Source of the DNA: Isoetes taiwanensis
Taxonomy: Eukaryota; Streptophyta; Lycopodiopsida; Isoetales; Isoetaceae
Length of the DNA stretch: 64,000 nucleotides
Reading direction: 5' to 3'
Assembly (NCBI GenBank): GCA_021234155.1
Contig: JAJEKV010000063.1
Location: 8,328,095-8,392,094, forward strand
The notes beneath the pieces were generated by a model, which had not been told where the DNA came from, ran no database searches, and saw only the letters and a list, made by a program, of their open reading frames with translations. Shown in pieces: positions 22,126 to 34,175 of this stretch. Numbering within the stretch: position 1 is the first letter of the stretch; each line of letters begins with the position of its first letter. The position numbers and the translations under genes are program-made.

Positions 22126-23702
22126 TCACAAAAAAGATATTAGGGTCACATGTACAAGAAAGGTGAATATGAAAACATTTTTTTGTTTTTTTAAGTTGCC
22201 CTTAAATGCAAGATGTCACACCATTTTGCTTTTGCTCCAGATCTCCCATGGATAATAAGATCTTCTTTGTGGGTGATCCTTGCAATGTAGCATTGACTCT
22301 ACTTAAACTTATTTGAAGGAATACTTATTTCTAGATGCTTTCTGGCATTTAGTTCAGGATATAAGGTTGAAAATTGGTCAATTCAGTAAAAATGTAAGGT
22401 ATACTTTACACCTTTCTTTTGCAGGCAATATTCAGCTAAACTAGTGTGGTCAATATAGGGACATTGGAACAAAATCCCTATTCATCAACTTGGTCCAAAC
22501 ATGATTGAGTAGATAAAACATGTGTCATTATTGCAGTCATTCTGGTAAGTTTCTAAACAATATGTCGCAGTTACTGTATGGTTGCTAGTGAATTGAGGCA
22601 TAAATTTTTTCTTCTGTAATTTTAGGTGTTGATTGCCAAGGATAGCAAATCTGGGAGGAGACACAACCAATGCGATTCAAGTTATATATCTGCAAAACCA
22701 ATTTTACTCCAGATTTGGTCATACGCAATGTTCCCAAAATATCAAGTAAGGAGATCTGGAATTAAAACTCGTTATTGCAAATTGTTGGCTTGGCTTTGTG
22801 TGTTGCATTAGATTCCATAACCAGACCTTGCATCAAAAGGCAATCAGACGATAGCATTTTGCTAAAAGGCAATCAGACGATAGCATAGATTGAGATTCTT
22901 GTTTGCTAAGTTTCTTCTTTGATAACGGTGAAATGCCATTGTCTGTTTTCATGTGCATGGCATATTGTGTTAATTTTATTAAAGCTTTTGCAACTGGTCT
23001 TGTAGTATACTTTTGGCCTAAAAGCGACTAACAGTTATAATGCAGATAATTTGGAAGAGTACCATGTTAGTTTGAAATATTTTTTTCTATTACAAGAATA
23101 TGTTGATCCACCTCCCAATCTTTTAGGCAACAGATAGGATAATGGATGTATTTATTCTCATGCCATAAATGGAGTAGGAATGCCATATTCTCATGCCATA
23201 AATGGAGTAGGAACGCCAGCCAAAATGAAGAGCTTCGCAAGATAATACAAGTATTACCGGCAAGAAAATTTGGCAAAAATGCTCCTTTATACCAAGGACT
23301 GACCTCTTGTCTCAAGCTTTTAATATCTATCATCATGGCATGGACTCTAGATAGTGGGAATGTAGATAAAACAGGTTTATGCACATTCTTAACACCTGCA
23401 AGCAATGAAGAATAACAATATACAAAGATGGTTCTATCATAAAATATTTTATACAACTTTATTCTACAAAACAATAATAAAGGCATGTTTTCAACCAACA
23501 AAATTGTTGCATCATGCATTATTGTTACAGTAATGGGGTTTTATGGGCTGATAAACAATAGACCGATTTGAAACTAACAATTTGGATGTTGAAGCTAACA
23601 AATGCTTGACATCATTCGGTTTGAACAAAAGTAAAACCCTACATGTCATTGTACACATGTCCTTTCCTAACAATATGTCCAAAAATGTATTACATGCACA
23701 TC
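22126..23702. other. Gene-free stretch with two short tandem duplications
   Basis: AAAAGGCAATCAGACGATAG occurs twice at about 22836-22885. ATTCTCATGCCATAAATGGA starts a 33-base unit that occurs twice at 23153-23218. The minus-strand frame over 23067-23519 has no recognisable family, and part of it comes from the second repeat. Confidence 0.5.
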
Positions 23703-24405
23703 AACTATGCAGGCAAGTGGTCTCCGTGAAATTCCCGGGTTCTCGGATGGGCTTCGGTTTGGGCGACATAGAGCTCACTTCCCCCACCGGGCGTTAGGGT
23801 GCTTCCGCAGGCGCAAAGGTGCAATCACAGATCGTGGTGAATGCCCTCAGGAGTCTGGTTTAGGCCTGTGAGCCCCTCTCCCTTGTTGTGGCCTTCATCG
23901 CATTGACCGTGACATTGTCCGGTTTTATGCCTTCCCTGCGGTCAGCCTTGGGTTGGGGCCCGCTTCGGTGAGATTGACTAGCCGCCAGCTTCTTCCATGT
24001 GTATCCCGGTGCTTGGCCGCCTATGGCAGCGGCCAAACCTTGCATCCCCAGCGCGGCTTGGTTGGTGTGGGTTGATCTAAGGCGGCGGTTGTGGATCTTT
24101 CGGATCCAAAGAAACGCGGCCCTCCGATTCCTCGACTTCGTGTACAAGCTATTTCAGAGCTTTCTGGTATTCCCGGGAGTAGTAGAGCGGAAGTTTGCCA
24201 TTTGGCGGGACTTCTTGGGTGTTGTAGATGGTGATGGTCGGTTTGTACAGCAGTAGAGTTGCAGTTTTTCTGCGAGTTTGTTGTGGAGTGTCGAGGTATC
24301 GCTGTCTCTTTGGGGCAGTTCTCCTTCCTCCTCACTTGCTTTGTAACATTACCATTCTTTTAATATATTGATGACATAGTTCTTCAAAAAAAAAAAAACT
24401 ATGCA
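23703..24405 (+). mobile_element. 5'-truncated poly(A) retroposon with target duplication
   Basis: A GC-rich block (23712-24385) ends in an A run at 24386-24398. It is flanked by AACTATGCA at 23703-23711 and 24397-24405. Poly(A), a 7-9 base target duplication and a sharp composition change from the AT-rich surroundings fit an insertion made by LINE machinery. The 3' end (TAACATTACCATTCTTTTAA) resembles a LINE 3' untranslated region. I recognise no LINE protein in it. Open frames on both strands are short and share no family motif. It may be a LINE tail or a processed transcript of an unknown gene. Confidence 0.75.
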
Positions 24406-24569
24406 CAAGCATGTAAACTAATCAAGGTCCTTCAAACTACTACCTCAAAAAGTGAAACCAGTGGAATTGACATGGAGCTAACGAAAACAATGAATAAAAA
24501 GCCACACACATAAATAATTATAAACCTAACAAATTTTACCTTGTCAAAGTCTTCTGGTGTGCCTCTTGC

Positions 24570-24960
24570 TAGTTTTTTTTTTTTTTTTTTTTTTTTTTAG
24601 GACAAAAAAAAATTATTAATCAAAAGTCGGTATTACAAAATGTATATATCTCATCTATTTGTGTAAGCATAAGAAGATGCCCTAAGGAACATGACCCTGA
24701 AGCATTATGTACTTACTCTAGTCGGAGACTAATGATAGAAATTAATATACAGATACTAAACCCAAGTATGATCCTTCCCTTGTGGCTCAAGGAAGGAGCA
24801 CTTATAAGCCATCAGTTGGGCTATAGCAATAACACTATGGGCAGATGGGTAAATGTCATAGAAAATGTGCAATCTACGATGCTCTTAGATTTTTTTGAAG
24901 AACGAGAGATAAATATCATTACTAATCAGAAAAAACAAGCACAATAAGCTGATCACGGCA
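24570..24960 (-). mobile_element. Minus-strand retroposon tail (poly-T run)
   Basis: A run of about 29 T residues at 24570-24598 is followed by AGGACAAAAAAAAATTATTAA and TCGGTATTACAAAATG. Read on the minus strand this is TTGTAATACCGA...TTAATAATTTTTTTTTGTCC plus poly(A), similar to the retroposon end near 18.9 kb. The right boundary is not defined and no target duplication was found. Confidence 0.5.
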
Positions 24961-25020
24961 GCTAACCAGAACCAAATGAAATGTATTTTACCTAGCTGGG
25001 GCCCATAATAAATATTTGAA

Positions 25021-26181
25021 TATCACAAAAAATATTTCGTCGCATAAAACATATAAATATACGACCATTTTAATATGGTTTGCATATAACTGTGTTGTTG
25101 TATATGTGTGAGGGTATACCAATAGTATTTCTAGAGCGCCTGGTGTATATCTAATTAGTTTGCATTCTCATCCTACGGTTTTGGAATGCACATGTACATG
25201 CATTACATGCACACAATATATGTACACAGTGCATGCGTACCATGTATGCATATGCATGCATGTTGAGCCCCTCTTTTTCTTAACACAATGTAAGGCACAT
25301 GCTTGCTTTCTTTTGCAGCCACGTAGATCTTTTCACATGAGAGGCTTTCCTTTTCTCTAGCGTCAAAAAGCACCTAGGGTTTGCAAAACCATGTGCAATT
25401 TTTCATGTTCCCTTTTCTCCAAGGTAATTAGCTTCTCTTTGTTTTGAAGTTCTTGGCATATTTGCTTGCTCTTGAATTTGCAATGGCAAGTGGTCAATGG
25501 TTTTGTAATCATGGTTCAATCCCAGATACTATTTCACGCTATTATAGCGGGTTCAACTCCCATTCTTTAACTTTATTGTTGTTTCTCTTCCTTATATTTT
25601 CATCACAATTGTTTTGGCATCACGCAAAATATATAAATATACAGCCATTTTGCTATGGTTTACATATGATTGTATTTTTATATTTGTGTGAGAGTATGCC
25701 AGTCATATTTAGAGCGTGTGGTGTATTTCTAGTTAGTTTGCACTCACAACCTATGGTTTTGGCATGCACATGTGCATGTGTACATGTATTGCATACATAC
25801 AATGCATGGATGTTGTCTCTAGCGTCAAAAAGCACCTAGAGTTTGCACAATCGTGTGCAATCTTTTATATTCTTTTTCCTGCAAGGTAATCAACTTCTCT
25901 TTGTTTTGAGGTTCTTGGCATATTTACTTGCCTTTGAATTTGCAATGACAGGTGGTCAGTAGTTTTGTGATCATGCTTCAATCCCAATTGCCATAGGATT
26001 GTTTTGTTGTGGCGTTATGGGGAAAAATATGTCTCTATGGCTCTTTGATAAATATCGATTATAGGTGCAGTCCTTTTGTATTATCTCTATAACTATTTCA
26101 CGCTATTATAATGGGTTCAACTCTCATTCTTTGAATTTATTGATGTCCCTCTTCTTTATGATTTCATCACAATTTTTTTGT
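25021..26181 (+). repeat. Tandem duplication of about 0.6 kb
   Basis: Copy one (25021-25617) and copy two (25618-26181) share, in the same order, ATATAAATATAC, TAGTTAGTTTGCA, TAGCGTCAAAAAGCACCTAG, GGTTCTTGGCATATTT-type text, TTTCACGCTATTATA and TTTCATCACAATT. They differ by many substitutions and by indels in the CA/TG-rich middle, so the duplication is old. There is no coding signal. Confidence 0.8.
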
Positions 26182-27110
26182 ATACCAAATGCTCTCAAGC
26201 ATTTTTATTGATTTAACAGGGAAAATAGAAAGCCATAATTAATGGTGTGGTTTGTTTTGTAGCATTGGTGTTTTTCAACACACATGATTATATGTCGATG
26301 GATCTATACGTTCATTATTATTCCTGATATGATTCTATACATCCATTATTATTCTTAATATGATTGAAGATAGTATGAATGATCATATTCCATGCCCTCC
26401 AACAAAAAATAATGTTGTTTCATATTTCATTACCCATTTTCTAAGTAGTTCCAATGCATTATTTTACTTACAATGGAGTTCAACTTTTACAAAACAACCC
26501 CATATATATATAAATATTATTAATATTACATATTACACTATTGAATATAACGTTCCATATATCAGGAAATTGAACAATTGAATTACACACCCCCCCGCCC
26601 CAAAGATCCCCCATTTATTTATTTATTTTTTCTTATATTCGTGCAGGGCATAGTTGTTGTGGAAAGAGTTTGCCTTCTGCATCAATATTGTGCAAGGCTC
26701 TGGAAGGGTTTAGCTGTAAGGATGCTAATAAATATGCCATGTATACTGCACTTTCCAGTTTTTCTTGGTTTTTTTATCAATTAGGCCATGTAGACTGCAC
26801 TTTCCACCAGTTTTTCTTGCATTGGTACATTGCTCACATGTTTGAAATTGGAAAATTTACTACAAGATTCCACATATTCGCATTTACCATAGGAAATAAG
26901 CCTTTGGTTTTCATATAGTTAAACCATGTACGTATTGAGTTTAAAATGATCTCTAAACCATTGAATTTATAAAATAAAAAACCCAGACATCAAGGCCATC
27001 ATACTTAATACAAGACAAAGTACTAATTTGCAGCTTTAAAAACAAGTAGGTGCACAAATCTTTAAGCCATATCTTGGTTACCCGTTAATAATTGCCATTT
27101 TAGAAAAAAT
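26182..27110. other. AT-rich DNA without a recognised feature
   Basis: Short AT repeats (26505-26525) and a doubled ACTGCACTTTCCA (26745 and 26793) are the only structure I see. Confidence 0.5.
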
Positions 27111-27520
27111 AAGATCAATGAGGATATGGTTCTTGGCTAAAGGGTGCTAGTGGTGGCGCAATGCCTAGGGTTTCAGCCCCATTCGTTTGCATATAACTTT
27201 TTATTCCTATGTTAGATCTGGGTGATTTTGGGCTCTTGGAAAGCTCCTTGCGTGCACTGTCTATTGATATGTGGTTTTTATGGTGATTAGACTGCTTTGG
27301 CAGTGAAAACTTGCCTGACAGCTCCGGCCCTTTGTTGGTGGTGTTAGGATTTGGCTGCAATCTTTTTTGTCATCTCCTGCGTTTGATGGCAGTTTTAGGC
27401 GTATTTCAGCTCGTTAAAAAGCTCGTAAGAGTTCTCTTTTCAGTGGTTCTTAAATTTATCAGAACTTACTTTTTTGTAGGGGACTGTTGAGCTCGGAAAT
27501 CTCGGCCCCTTTCAGTGAAG

Positions 27521-28102
27521 ATGGCAAAAGCAACTCGTAGTTCTTTCAAGCGCTCCTCTGGTAATCCTGGCACTGGTAGAAGGGAACATGCTCTAGATTC
27601 TCCAAAGATAAGTGTTCGAGATGCCCATAAACTGGCTCTTGAAGGCGCCCCTTCTTCGCCTAAGAGTTTGGTATCATCAGTAGCAGTTGGATCTGAGGAG
27701 CAGGAGAGGGAGGCTTCTGTGCATCTCAATCCACTGGCCTTGCCTCATGCTCCTGTTTCTTCTAGTGGCATATGTGTCAACTGAGGCAACAGCTTCAGAT
27801 CTCTCCTCTTCTCAGCTTGTTGTTCCAGCTTCTGACCCTATCTCTCATGATACTAGAGGCAGTGTTGGACAGTGACTCTAGAAAGCTCTTCTGGAAAGTT
27901 AGTACTTTCAAAGGCACCTCCAACATATGTTTGAAGTTCTTCAGAACAAATGAGATTACTAGCTCCTGCTTAGAAGAATGTGACACAGGTTGCACCCCCA
28001 ACACATGTTGGGAGCATCTCATATGAAGGAGACCCTTGTGGACAAACAAAACATCCAACGCATGTTGGAGGTTCCTCAGGGCAAGAGAAGTTTTCCCCTC
28101 TT
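27521..28102 (+). pseudogene. LINE ORF1-like, 5' part (left of gypsy insertion)
   Basis: An ATG at 27521 opens MAKATRSSFKRSSGN and continues as a basic, Ser/Pro-rich frame to a stop at 27784. After frameshifts it goes on with VAPPTHVGS and TKHPTHVGGSS, a short repeated motif. At 28102 it is cut by the gypsy LTR. Joined across the insertion to 39555 it continues into a DUF4283-like region, so I read it as ORF1 of a plant L1-type LINE. ORF1 proteins bind LINE RNA. The upstream 27115-27520 would be its 5' untranslated region. Confidence 0.5.
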
Positions 28103-28686
28103 TGTTTGGGGTCTGGGTTCGGGAACTCCTGCAAGACAGCCCTCTGTGAGGACCCGTGGATCTAACAGGAGAATCCGGGGGACTATGTCACGCGGGATTT
28201 GCAAGAAGAGAACAAGAAGAAGAAAACAGAACAAAAGAGAACAATGAGAGGAAAATGATAAGCTTCCTTGATATCAATGATGAACGTACATGAGCTCTCG
28301 CAATCGAGAGAAGACTGAAAAGAGACAAGACTCAAAACTCATCTAAAAACTCATGTGCTAGCTCTACTCATATATATAGTACAATGGCCTTTGGCCCAAT
28401 ATAGACACTCGACCGATCTCTCTGCCGACTCGAAGGAGGCCCCGATTTGGTGAATGCCGGCGGTGCCTCTTGAAGTGCCTAGAATCACGCCGACGCCGAC
28501 GCGGCGGTGATGGGCGCCACTTGTCCGAAGCGCTTCCTTTTGATCGGGCGCCTTTGATCAAGGTGGTCTTCTGGGTCTTCTCATTGGCCTTTGACGACCG
28601 ACCCGTGGTCGATCAGGATCCTTGTTCTTGACCTGCTCCGTCCGTCAGATGTATGAATAGTCCTGCATCAGAGGCACAGATTAACA
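28103..28686 (-). repeat. Gypsy 3' LTR (584 bp)
   Basis: It pairs with 38966-39554. Differences include numerous 1-6 base indels, for example around 28420-28570, besides substitutions. Confidence 0.92.
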
Positions 28687-28697
28687 CTCCCCCCACC
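28687..28697 (-). other. Gypsy polypurine tract
   Basis: On the minus strand GGTGGGGGGAG directly precedes the 3' LTR start (TGTTAATC), as required for plus-strand priming. Confidence 0.85.
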
Positions 28698-30960
28698 AAA
28701 TGACACCTCGTGGTGAAGAAAAGGAGGAAGTGTCTCGAGGGCTGGAAGCCATCAGCCTGAAAGTGATCCTCACGGAGTGAGGAGGGGCACCATTATGGTA
28801 AGTGCCAATGAGATCCCCGGGCGATTTGAAGAGCAGGAGGAGTGTTGAGCCTGGGGCGTGATCGGCCAATGAGAAAATGAAAGCGCACCATGTCTTCAAG
28901 GGCGATGGGCTTTAAGAAACAAACCGCACTCCATGAGTAGGCAGGTCACGAGACCGGCACCGACGATCCGCATTCGGATTGCAAAGAAAGATGGGCCGCT
29001 GCCGATTTAAAGAGCGCACCAGATGCATTTGAGGGCAAAGACAGTAAACCGCTTGACGGTGTATCAAGGATCTCGTGAGGTGGCGCATTCTCGCAAGAAG
29101 GTGTCAAGACCATGAAGAGCATCACAGGGCGCCAACCACGCCATTGGGAATATAGATCCAATTGGTAGTTTTATCAAGGGTGGCACCATCCTCCCAATTG
29201 AGCGCGGCGAACAAAACGAGGATCCCACCGAGATCCGGTCGAGATCCGAGGCGAGTCCATCCAAAGATGGCCATCCATGACCTTGGTCCAAAAGGGGAGA
29301 CGCCAATCGAGGGTGAGGAACCCGGGGCATGGAGGGACACCCAGGGAAGCATAGGGAGAGGGGACCATGCCCGTGGGGGTCACAGCCGAGCCTGCCCCCT
29401 AATGCACGGACAAGGTCCGATCAAGAGCTTTGCACCAATGGTCCCAAAAAGTATGGAGGAGAGAGTTTACAGAGGGCTATCTCAACTGTGGGGACTGTCT
29501 TGCTATCCAGAAGAGCACGCAGTTGATTGTAACCTGCCGTGTCGCTGCATATAAACTTGTGCAAAGGGAAGATCCCTGAATGTCCCGTGATACTTCCTTA
29601 TCTCAAGGTAGGCCAACCAAATTTGCCGAGAGGCAAATGATGAGCAAGCTTCGTGCATGTACTCTTGATGAAGAGCATGTGTCCGATCATGATCGCATTG
29701 CATAGGGGTTGTTATCCAAAAGCAACCTGGGGCGGAGGGACACCTGTGGAAGCATAGGGAGGGGACCATGCCCTGGGCGGCCGAGCCCGCCTCCCCCAAT
29801 GCACGACAAGGTCCGGATCAAGAGCTTTGCACCAATGGTCCCAAAATGTAAGTGGAGCCGAGAGTTTACAGAGGGCTATCTCAACTGCGGGGACCGCCTT
29901 GTTATCCGTAAGAGCACGCAGCTGATTGTAACCCGCCGTGTGTCGATATAAACTTGTGCAAAGGGAAGATCCCTGATGTCCCGTGATACTTCCTTATCCG
30001 CTGGCGGCTTTCAAATTGCCGTGAGAGGCAAATGATGAGCAAGCTCGTGCATGTACTCTGATGAAGAGCATGTGTCCGATCATGATCGATTTATAGGGGT
30101 TGTTATCCAAAAGCAACCATTGAAGTGGGGATCACCCCGAAAGTTCCGATGTGGCCCATCGCTAAATTTGTCCCGCGTATCGGCGATAGAAATCATGAAA
30201 ATGTACGCCATTGGCCGAACAACTCAAGGTGATGAAATCGATCCGCACAAAGAATGAGATCAAAGACCAAAAGGGGCAATGTAATAAACCTTTGTCTTCA
30301 ATAGAGAGGTCCGCCAGATCCGGCGAAAATCATAGCGTAATACCGGGAACATCAATCGGACCATCACCGTATGCCACTTCGAAGAAAGAGGTGGCGCGGC
30401 AACCACATAATCCGCGACATAACCTGGAAGGAATAGGGAAGTCAAGCAGTGTGCTGAAAGCAATGGTAACATAGCCTTCAAGTTTTGTTCCGAGCCTCAT
30501 CAGCCAGATCGGCCATAGCTTGTCAGAGGCCGTTGTTCGAGGTCATGGATCCGGATTCTCCTTTTTCTAACGTATATGCGGATCGGTCACGGACCCGCTT
30601 CGGAAGTTGTGGCATGTGAGGAGGATTGCCCAGAACATTGAGTCGGGCACCCGCAATCTCGGCCATCAAGAATTTTCTCGCTTCAACCTCCGTAGTTTCG
30701 ATCTTGGAGAGATGTGAGCCGAGAGGTCTCAAGGTGGAAAGCCGAAATGTCAAAGAGGCAATTTGAGCCGCCACGTACCGTAAGGTCTTGGGCTTGAGTG
30801 TTGTAATTGGCAGAGAGTTCTCAGATACGCGGTCCAGTTTGGCAATGTCTTTATCCTTGTCACCAAGAGAGTCTCTTTGCCTTGACCTGCTCCAATAATT
30901 CCCCGAATGGTGGTCTCAATTGAGCCTCACTGACGGGCAAGCGCACTATTCTGATTTTGG
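28698..30960 (-). other. Gypsy 3' untranslated region with internal duplication
   Basis: This stretch between the accessory region and the purine tract has many short frames on both strands and no recognisable protein. It contains the tandem pair listed at 29331-30117. Confidence 0.55.
29331..30117 (-). repeat. Tandem duplication of about 390 bp inside the gypsy element
   Basis: Copies at 29331-29727 and 29734-30117 both start GGAGGGACAC and end TGTTATCCAAAAGCAACC, sharing GAGCTTTGCACCAATGGTCC and AAACTTGTGCAAAGGGAAGA. They differ by scattered small indels. The copies lie in the 3' non-coding part of the element. Confidence 0.85.
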
Positions 30961-30967
30961 GCAGCGC

Positions 30968-32411
30968 TTAGATCCTCACCGGCCTGTAAAAAACTCGTGG
31001 CTTGTCCTTGAAGCCGGGTCTCCGTAGGTATGAACTTGCGCGGTAGCAGCTTGAAGGTCTCTGGTGAACCGCCTCGAGGCCTCCAGGGCCGCTTTGAACC
31101 CCATTCATGAGAGCTTCCTGGGATTCTTGTAACTTGAGAGCAGCAGCTTGAACATCCTGCTGATATTGATACAACAGCTGGCGAGGATGCGAGGGTGGTG
31201 GAGCCTGCTGTTGCCTTGTTTGGGACGTTTGTGAGACATGTTGAGAACTGGAGTGCTTTGTTTCTGTAGAGGAGGAGACAGTGACATGCGTGTGCGGAAG
31301 TTTGACATGACCAGAAGAAGAAGGGCGTGATGTGCCAACTTGGTGAGTTTGAGGAAGGGACTGCTGAGTGGAATCATGAGAATTAGGAGGTGTTGGAGGA
31401 AAGTAATGACGGATGATGGCTTGAAGATGGCCACCCACCTTTAAACTTCAGAGATAGAGGAGGGGCAGCCCTAAGACTGTCGATTTTTGAAGAAGGCGAT
31501 AGAACAACAATTGGGGCCAATCAATGTGGTGGTTGGAGCGATAGCAAAGATCACCAAATTATAGAAAGGCTTATTGATATGGGTGTTCTTGATAGAATAC
31601 CCAAGAAACTTTCGCCACGTAAACTTAACAAAAGTTTCATGGGTCTTGGCAATATTTGTCGCGATGTATGTTCGCTTGATAAAGTGAGCACCAAACTCAA
31701 AGGACATCGAGATCCCTCGTAAGGGCAGCCCAAGATAAACAAGGGGTTTGCAAAGGAAACGAATACCTCGTAAAGCGTGCCCGGGTCAAGAAATGGTGGT
31801 GCCATCGACCACGTGAGCGCATCCATTCGGCCGCTGACGATGTGAGCGATGAACTGCCTAATTGGTCCGGATTTGGAGCCGGAGTTCCATTTGTGAGAAG
31901 GCATAAAGCCTCCGGCGCCCGCCGACTTCACGACCGGGGCAAACAAGTGCTTCACTTAAAAGGGCGCCAAGAAAGAGACGGACTCAAAAACAAATGGCCC
32001 CTAGGAGCAAGAGCTTTGAAGTGTAGGAAATTTTGGTGCAGCCATGGCAAAGAGCTTCGAAAAGAACGGTGATGCAAAGGCGAGAGCGAGATGTAAGAAG
32101 GCGCCAGAGAGACTAAAAGGTTTAGGGCACGCAAATGGAGGCGAAGGGGCATGATGAGGGCGAAACCGCAACCGCTGATGGTGCTGTGTCGAGATGCCAA
32201 GGAGGTGATTGAGAGGCAAAAATTTGGCTAAGTCCCCAAACAGGAAAGGGAGAAGCAAGGAACGGTGGAGATGAGACGTGAGAGAATGATCGGATGTGAC
32301 AAAAAAAAAAGGACACACATTAATGGTTGACGGGCGTGAAAAAGAAGAAATGGTATTTAATGTTGGCAACTCGGGCGGGATATCATTAAAACTAATGTGG
32401 TTAGGTACCAT
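30968..32411 (-). pseudogene. Accessory coding region downstream of integrase, function unknown
   Basis: Several overlapping minus-strand frames stay open here: 32411-32001, 31955-31551, 31707-31471 and 31438-30968. The 31707 frame contains THETFVKFTWRKFLGYSIKN and the last is rich in Ser, Gln, His and Pro, with a short heptad-like LQESQEALM near its end. Read as one frameshifted protein it would run from a Met near 32043, after AMAAPKFPTLQ, to about 30970. Tat-like gypsy elements of plants often carry an extra ORF between integrase and the 3' LTR. I do not recognise the family, and no enzyme motif is visible. Confidence 0.4.
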
Positions 32412-33097
32412 GGCTAGATATGCGGCGGAGAAAAGATTCTCATTTTAGAAACAAATTTGCATTGCAAACACGCATGGCGATTTTTTTTTTGATTGGTCCA
32501 CGCCGACAAGGAGTGCCCTGGCTATATAAGACGAACCAGAGTGAAGCGAAGACATCCGATGGCGCCAAGTATGTTCCGGGCCGGTTTGCATGATCAATGC
32601 ACTATGCCTTCAAACCGCTTTGGAGTGGATTACCGCAAGATGGATTGTCTGCGGACCTCGGCATTGCCACAACCGTGGCATGGCGATGGGATCGGGTGGT
32701 GTGCCGATGGCCGAAAGCATCCCGATCCAAGACCAACGGGATGGAGGTGATTCTCGACCTTCGCCTGGACCCGGAGCATAATCTCTACCACATCCTCAAG
32801 TATCACCTCCGCCTCCTAACCCGAGTAGAGGGTTTTTCTTCTTAGGACTTAGTAGATAGGGCTCGAGCCTGCTTTTTGTATATAGGGCGTGCCCATAGCG
32901 AAATAGTTGGGTCATGGCCCACATTTTGTAAAAAATTCCACCTATAATATAAATATGCCGCTGGTTTAGTCACTATCTGTTGTGTTTGTGTCTGGAACAG
33001 CATCTGTTTGTTGATTTTCACTTTCGGTGGTATGAAATGTTTTGAGGCGAAAGCCATTAACCAGGGTAGGTAATGGAGTTCCATCTAACTTAGCCAG

Positions 33098-34175
33098 CTA
33101 GAAAACGCTGGGTTTCACCACTTGAATAATTTGATAAGGGCCAAGCCATCGAAACTTTAGCTTACCCGGAAAATTTTTGTACCGAGAATCATAAAGAAGA
33201 ACCAAATCTCCTTCTTTGAATGTTTTTGTCTTCAGACGTTTATCATGTAAAGATTTTTGCAACTGTTGTCCATGAAGAACACGAATATAAGCATCCCTTC
33301 TAAGTTCATCCAACTGTTCCAATTGATAAACCCTTTCTTTGAGTGCAAAGAAAGGATTATGGGCGGTAGCCAGTTGAAAACGGAGAGTTGGAAGGATGTA
33401 TTCAAACGGCATGAGAGCTTCTTGACCATAAACCAATTTGAAAGGAGTGTGACCTGTAGCTATTTTGAAACAAGTATTGTAAGCCCAAAGAACAGTAGGA
33501 AGCTTGGTTTGCCGGTCCATCCGTCAGAAACGCCACAAATTTTTTGAGAATTGTGACCGAGTTTTGTTGGTGCTTTACGCCAAACCATTCCCTTGAGGAT
33601 AGTAAGGTGTGCTCTTGTGATGATGTATCGAGATAATCCGTCGCCTCCTTGATGGTATGATTGATAAAATGGACACCACGATCACCGACCAGCTGGGGGC
33701 ATCCAAATCGCGTGATGATTTGTTGATAGATGACCTTGGTCGCGTGCTTGCCGCAGTTGTTGTCCGGAAGTGCGCAAGCTTCCTTCCATTTGGTAGCGTA
33801 GTCGCGAGAACTGGAATGTAGCGGCACGGGTGTGCCGCCGCAGAGGGTCGATGGGTCCCACAAAATCCATCCCCATTTGCTGAAGGGAAGTGGGCGTGGG
33901 CGGCCCGGCGTCAAGGGAAGAGCCGCCACGGGCGGGGCCGCCCCACACGGCGGCAAGCATCACACGCGGCGGGCGCGGGCGCGGAGCGCCTTTGAAGAGC
34001 TGGGCCAAAAATAACCAGCCGTAAGGATTTTGGCGTGCGTGGGTGTCACCATGAAAATGACCACCACCGAGCCCTTCATGGGCTTCTCGAACAATATCCG
34101 GGACCTCATGAGGGAGAACACAAATACGGCCGTGAAGGGCGGTATCCTTACCCTTTTGTAAAGATGGCCTCGCAA
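33098..34175 (-). pseudogene. Gypsy integrase (frameshifted)
   Basis: On the minus strand the zinc-binding start is seen as REAHEGLGGGHFHGDTHA with GYFWP in a neighbouring frame. The core then shows MGMDFVGP (first Asp), RFGCPQLVGDRGVHFIN (second Asp) and a garbled third-residue region around 33560-33600. The C-terminal part (33520-33098) is clean: TGHTPFKLVYGQEALMP, FKEGDLVLLYDSRYKNFPGK and FRWLGPYQI, the GPY module. No chromodomain follows. At least three frame changes occur before 33520. Integrase would insert the DNA copy into the host genome. Confidence 0.88.

Noticed and set aside
23860..24335. Open frames on both strands of the GC-rich retroposon
   Set aside because: GC-rich DNA opens frames by chance, and no domain is seen.
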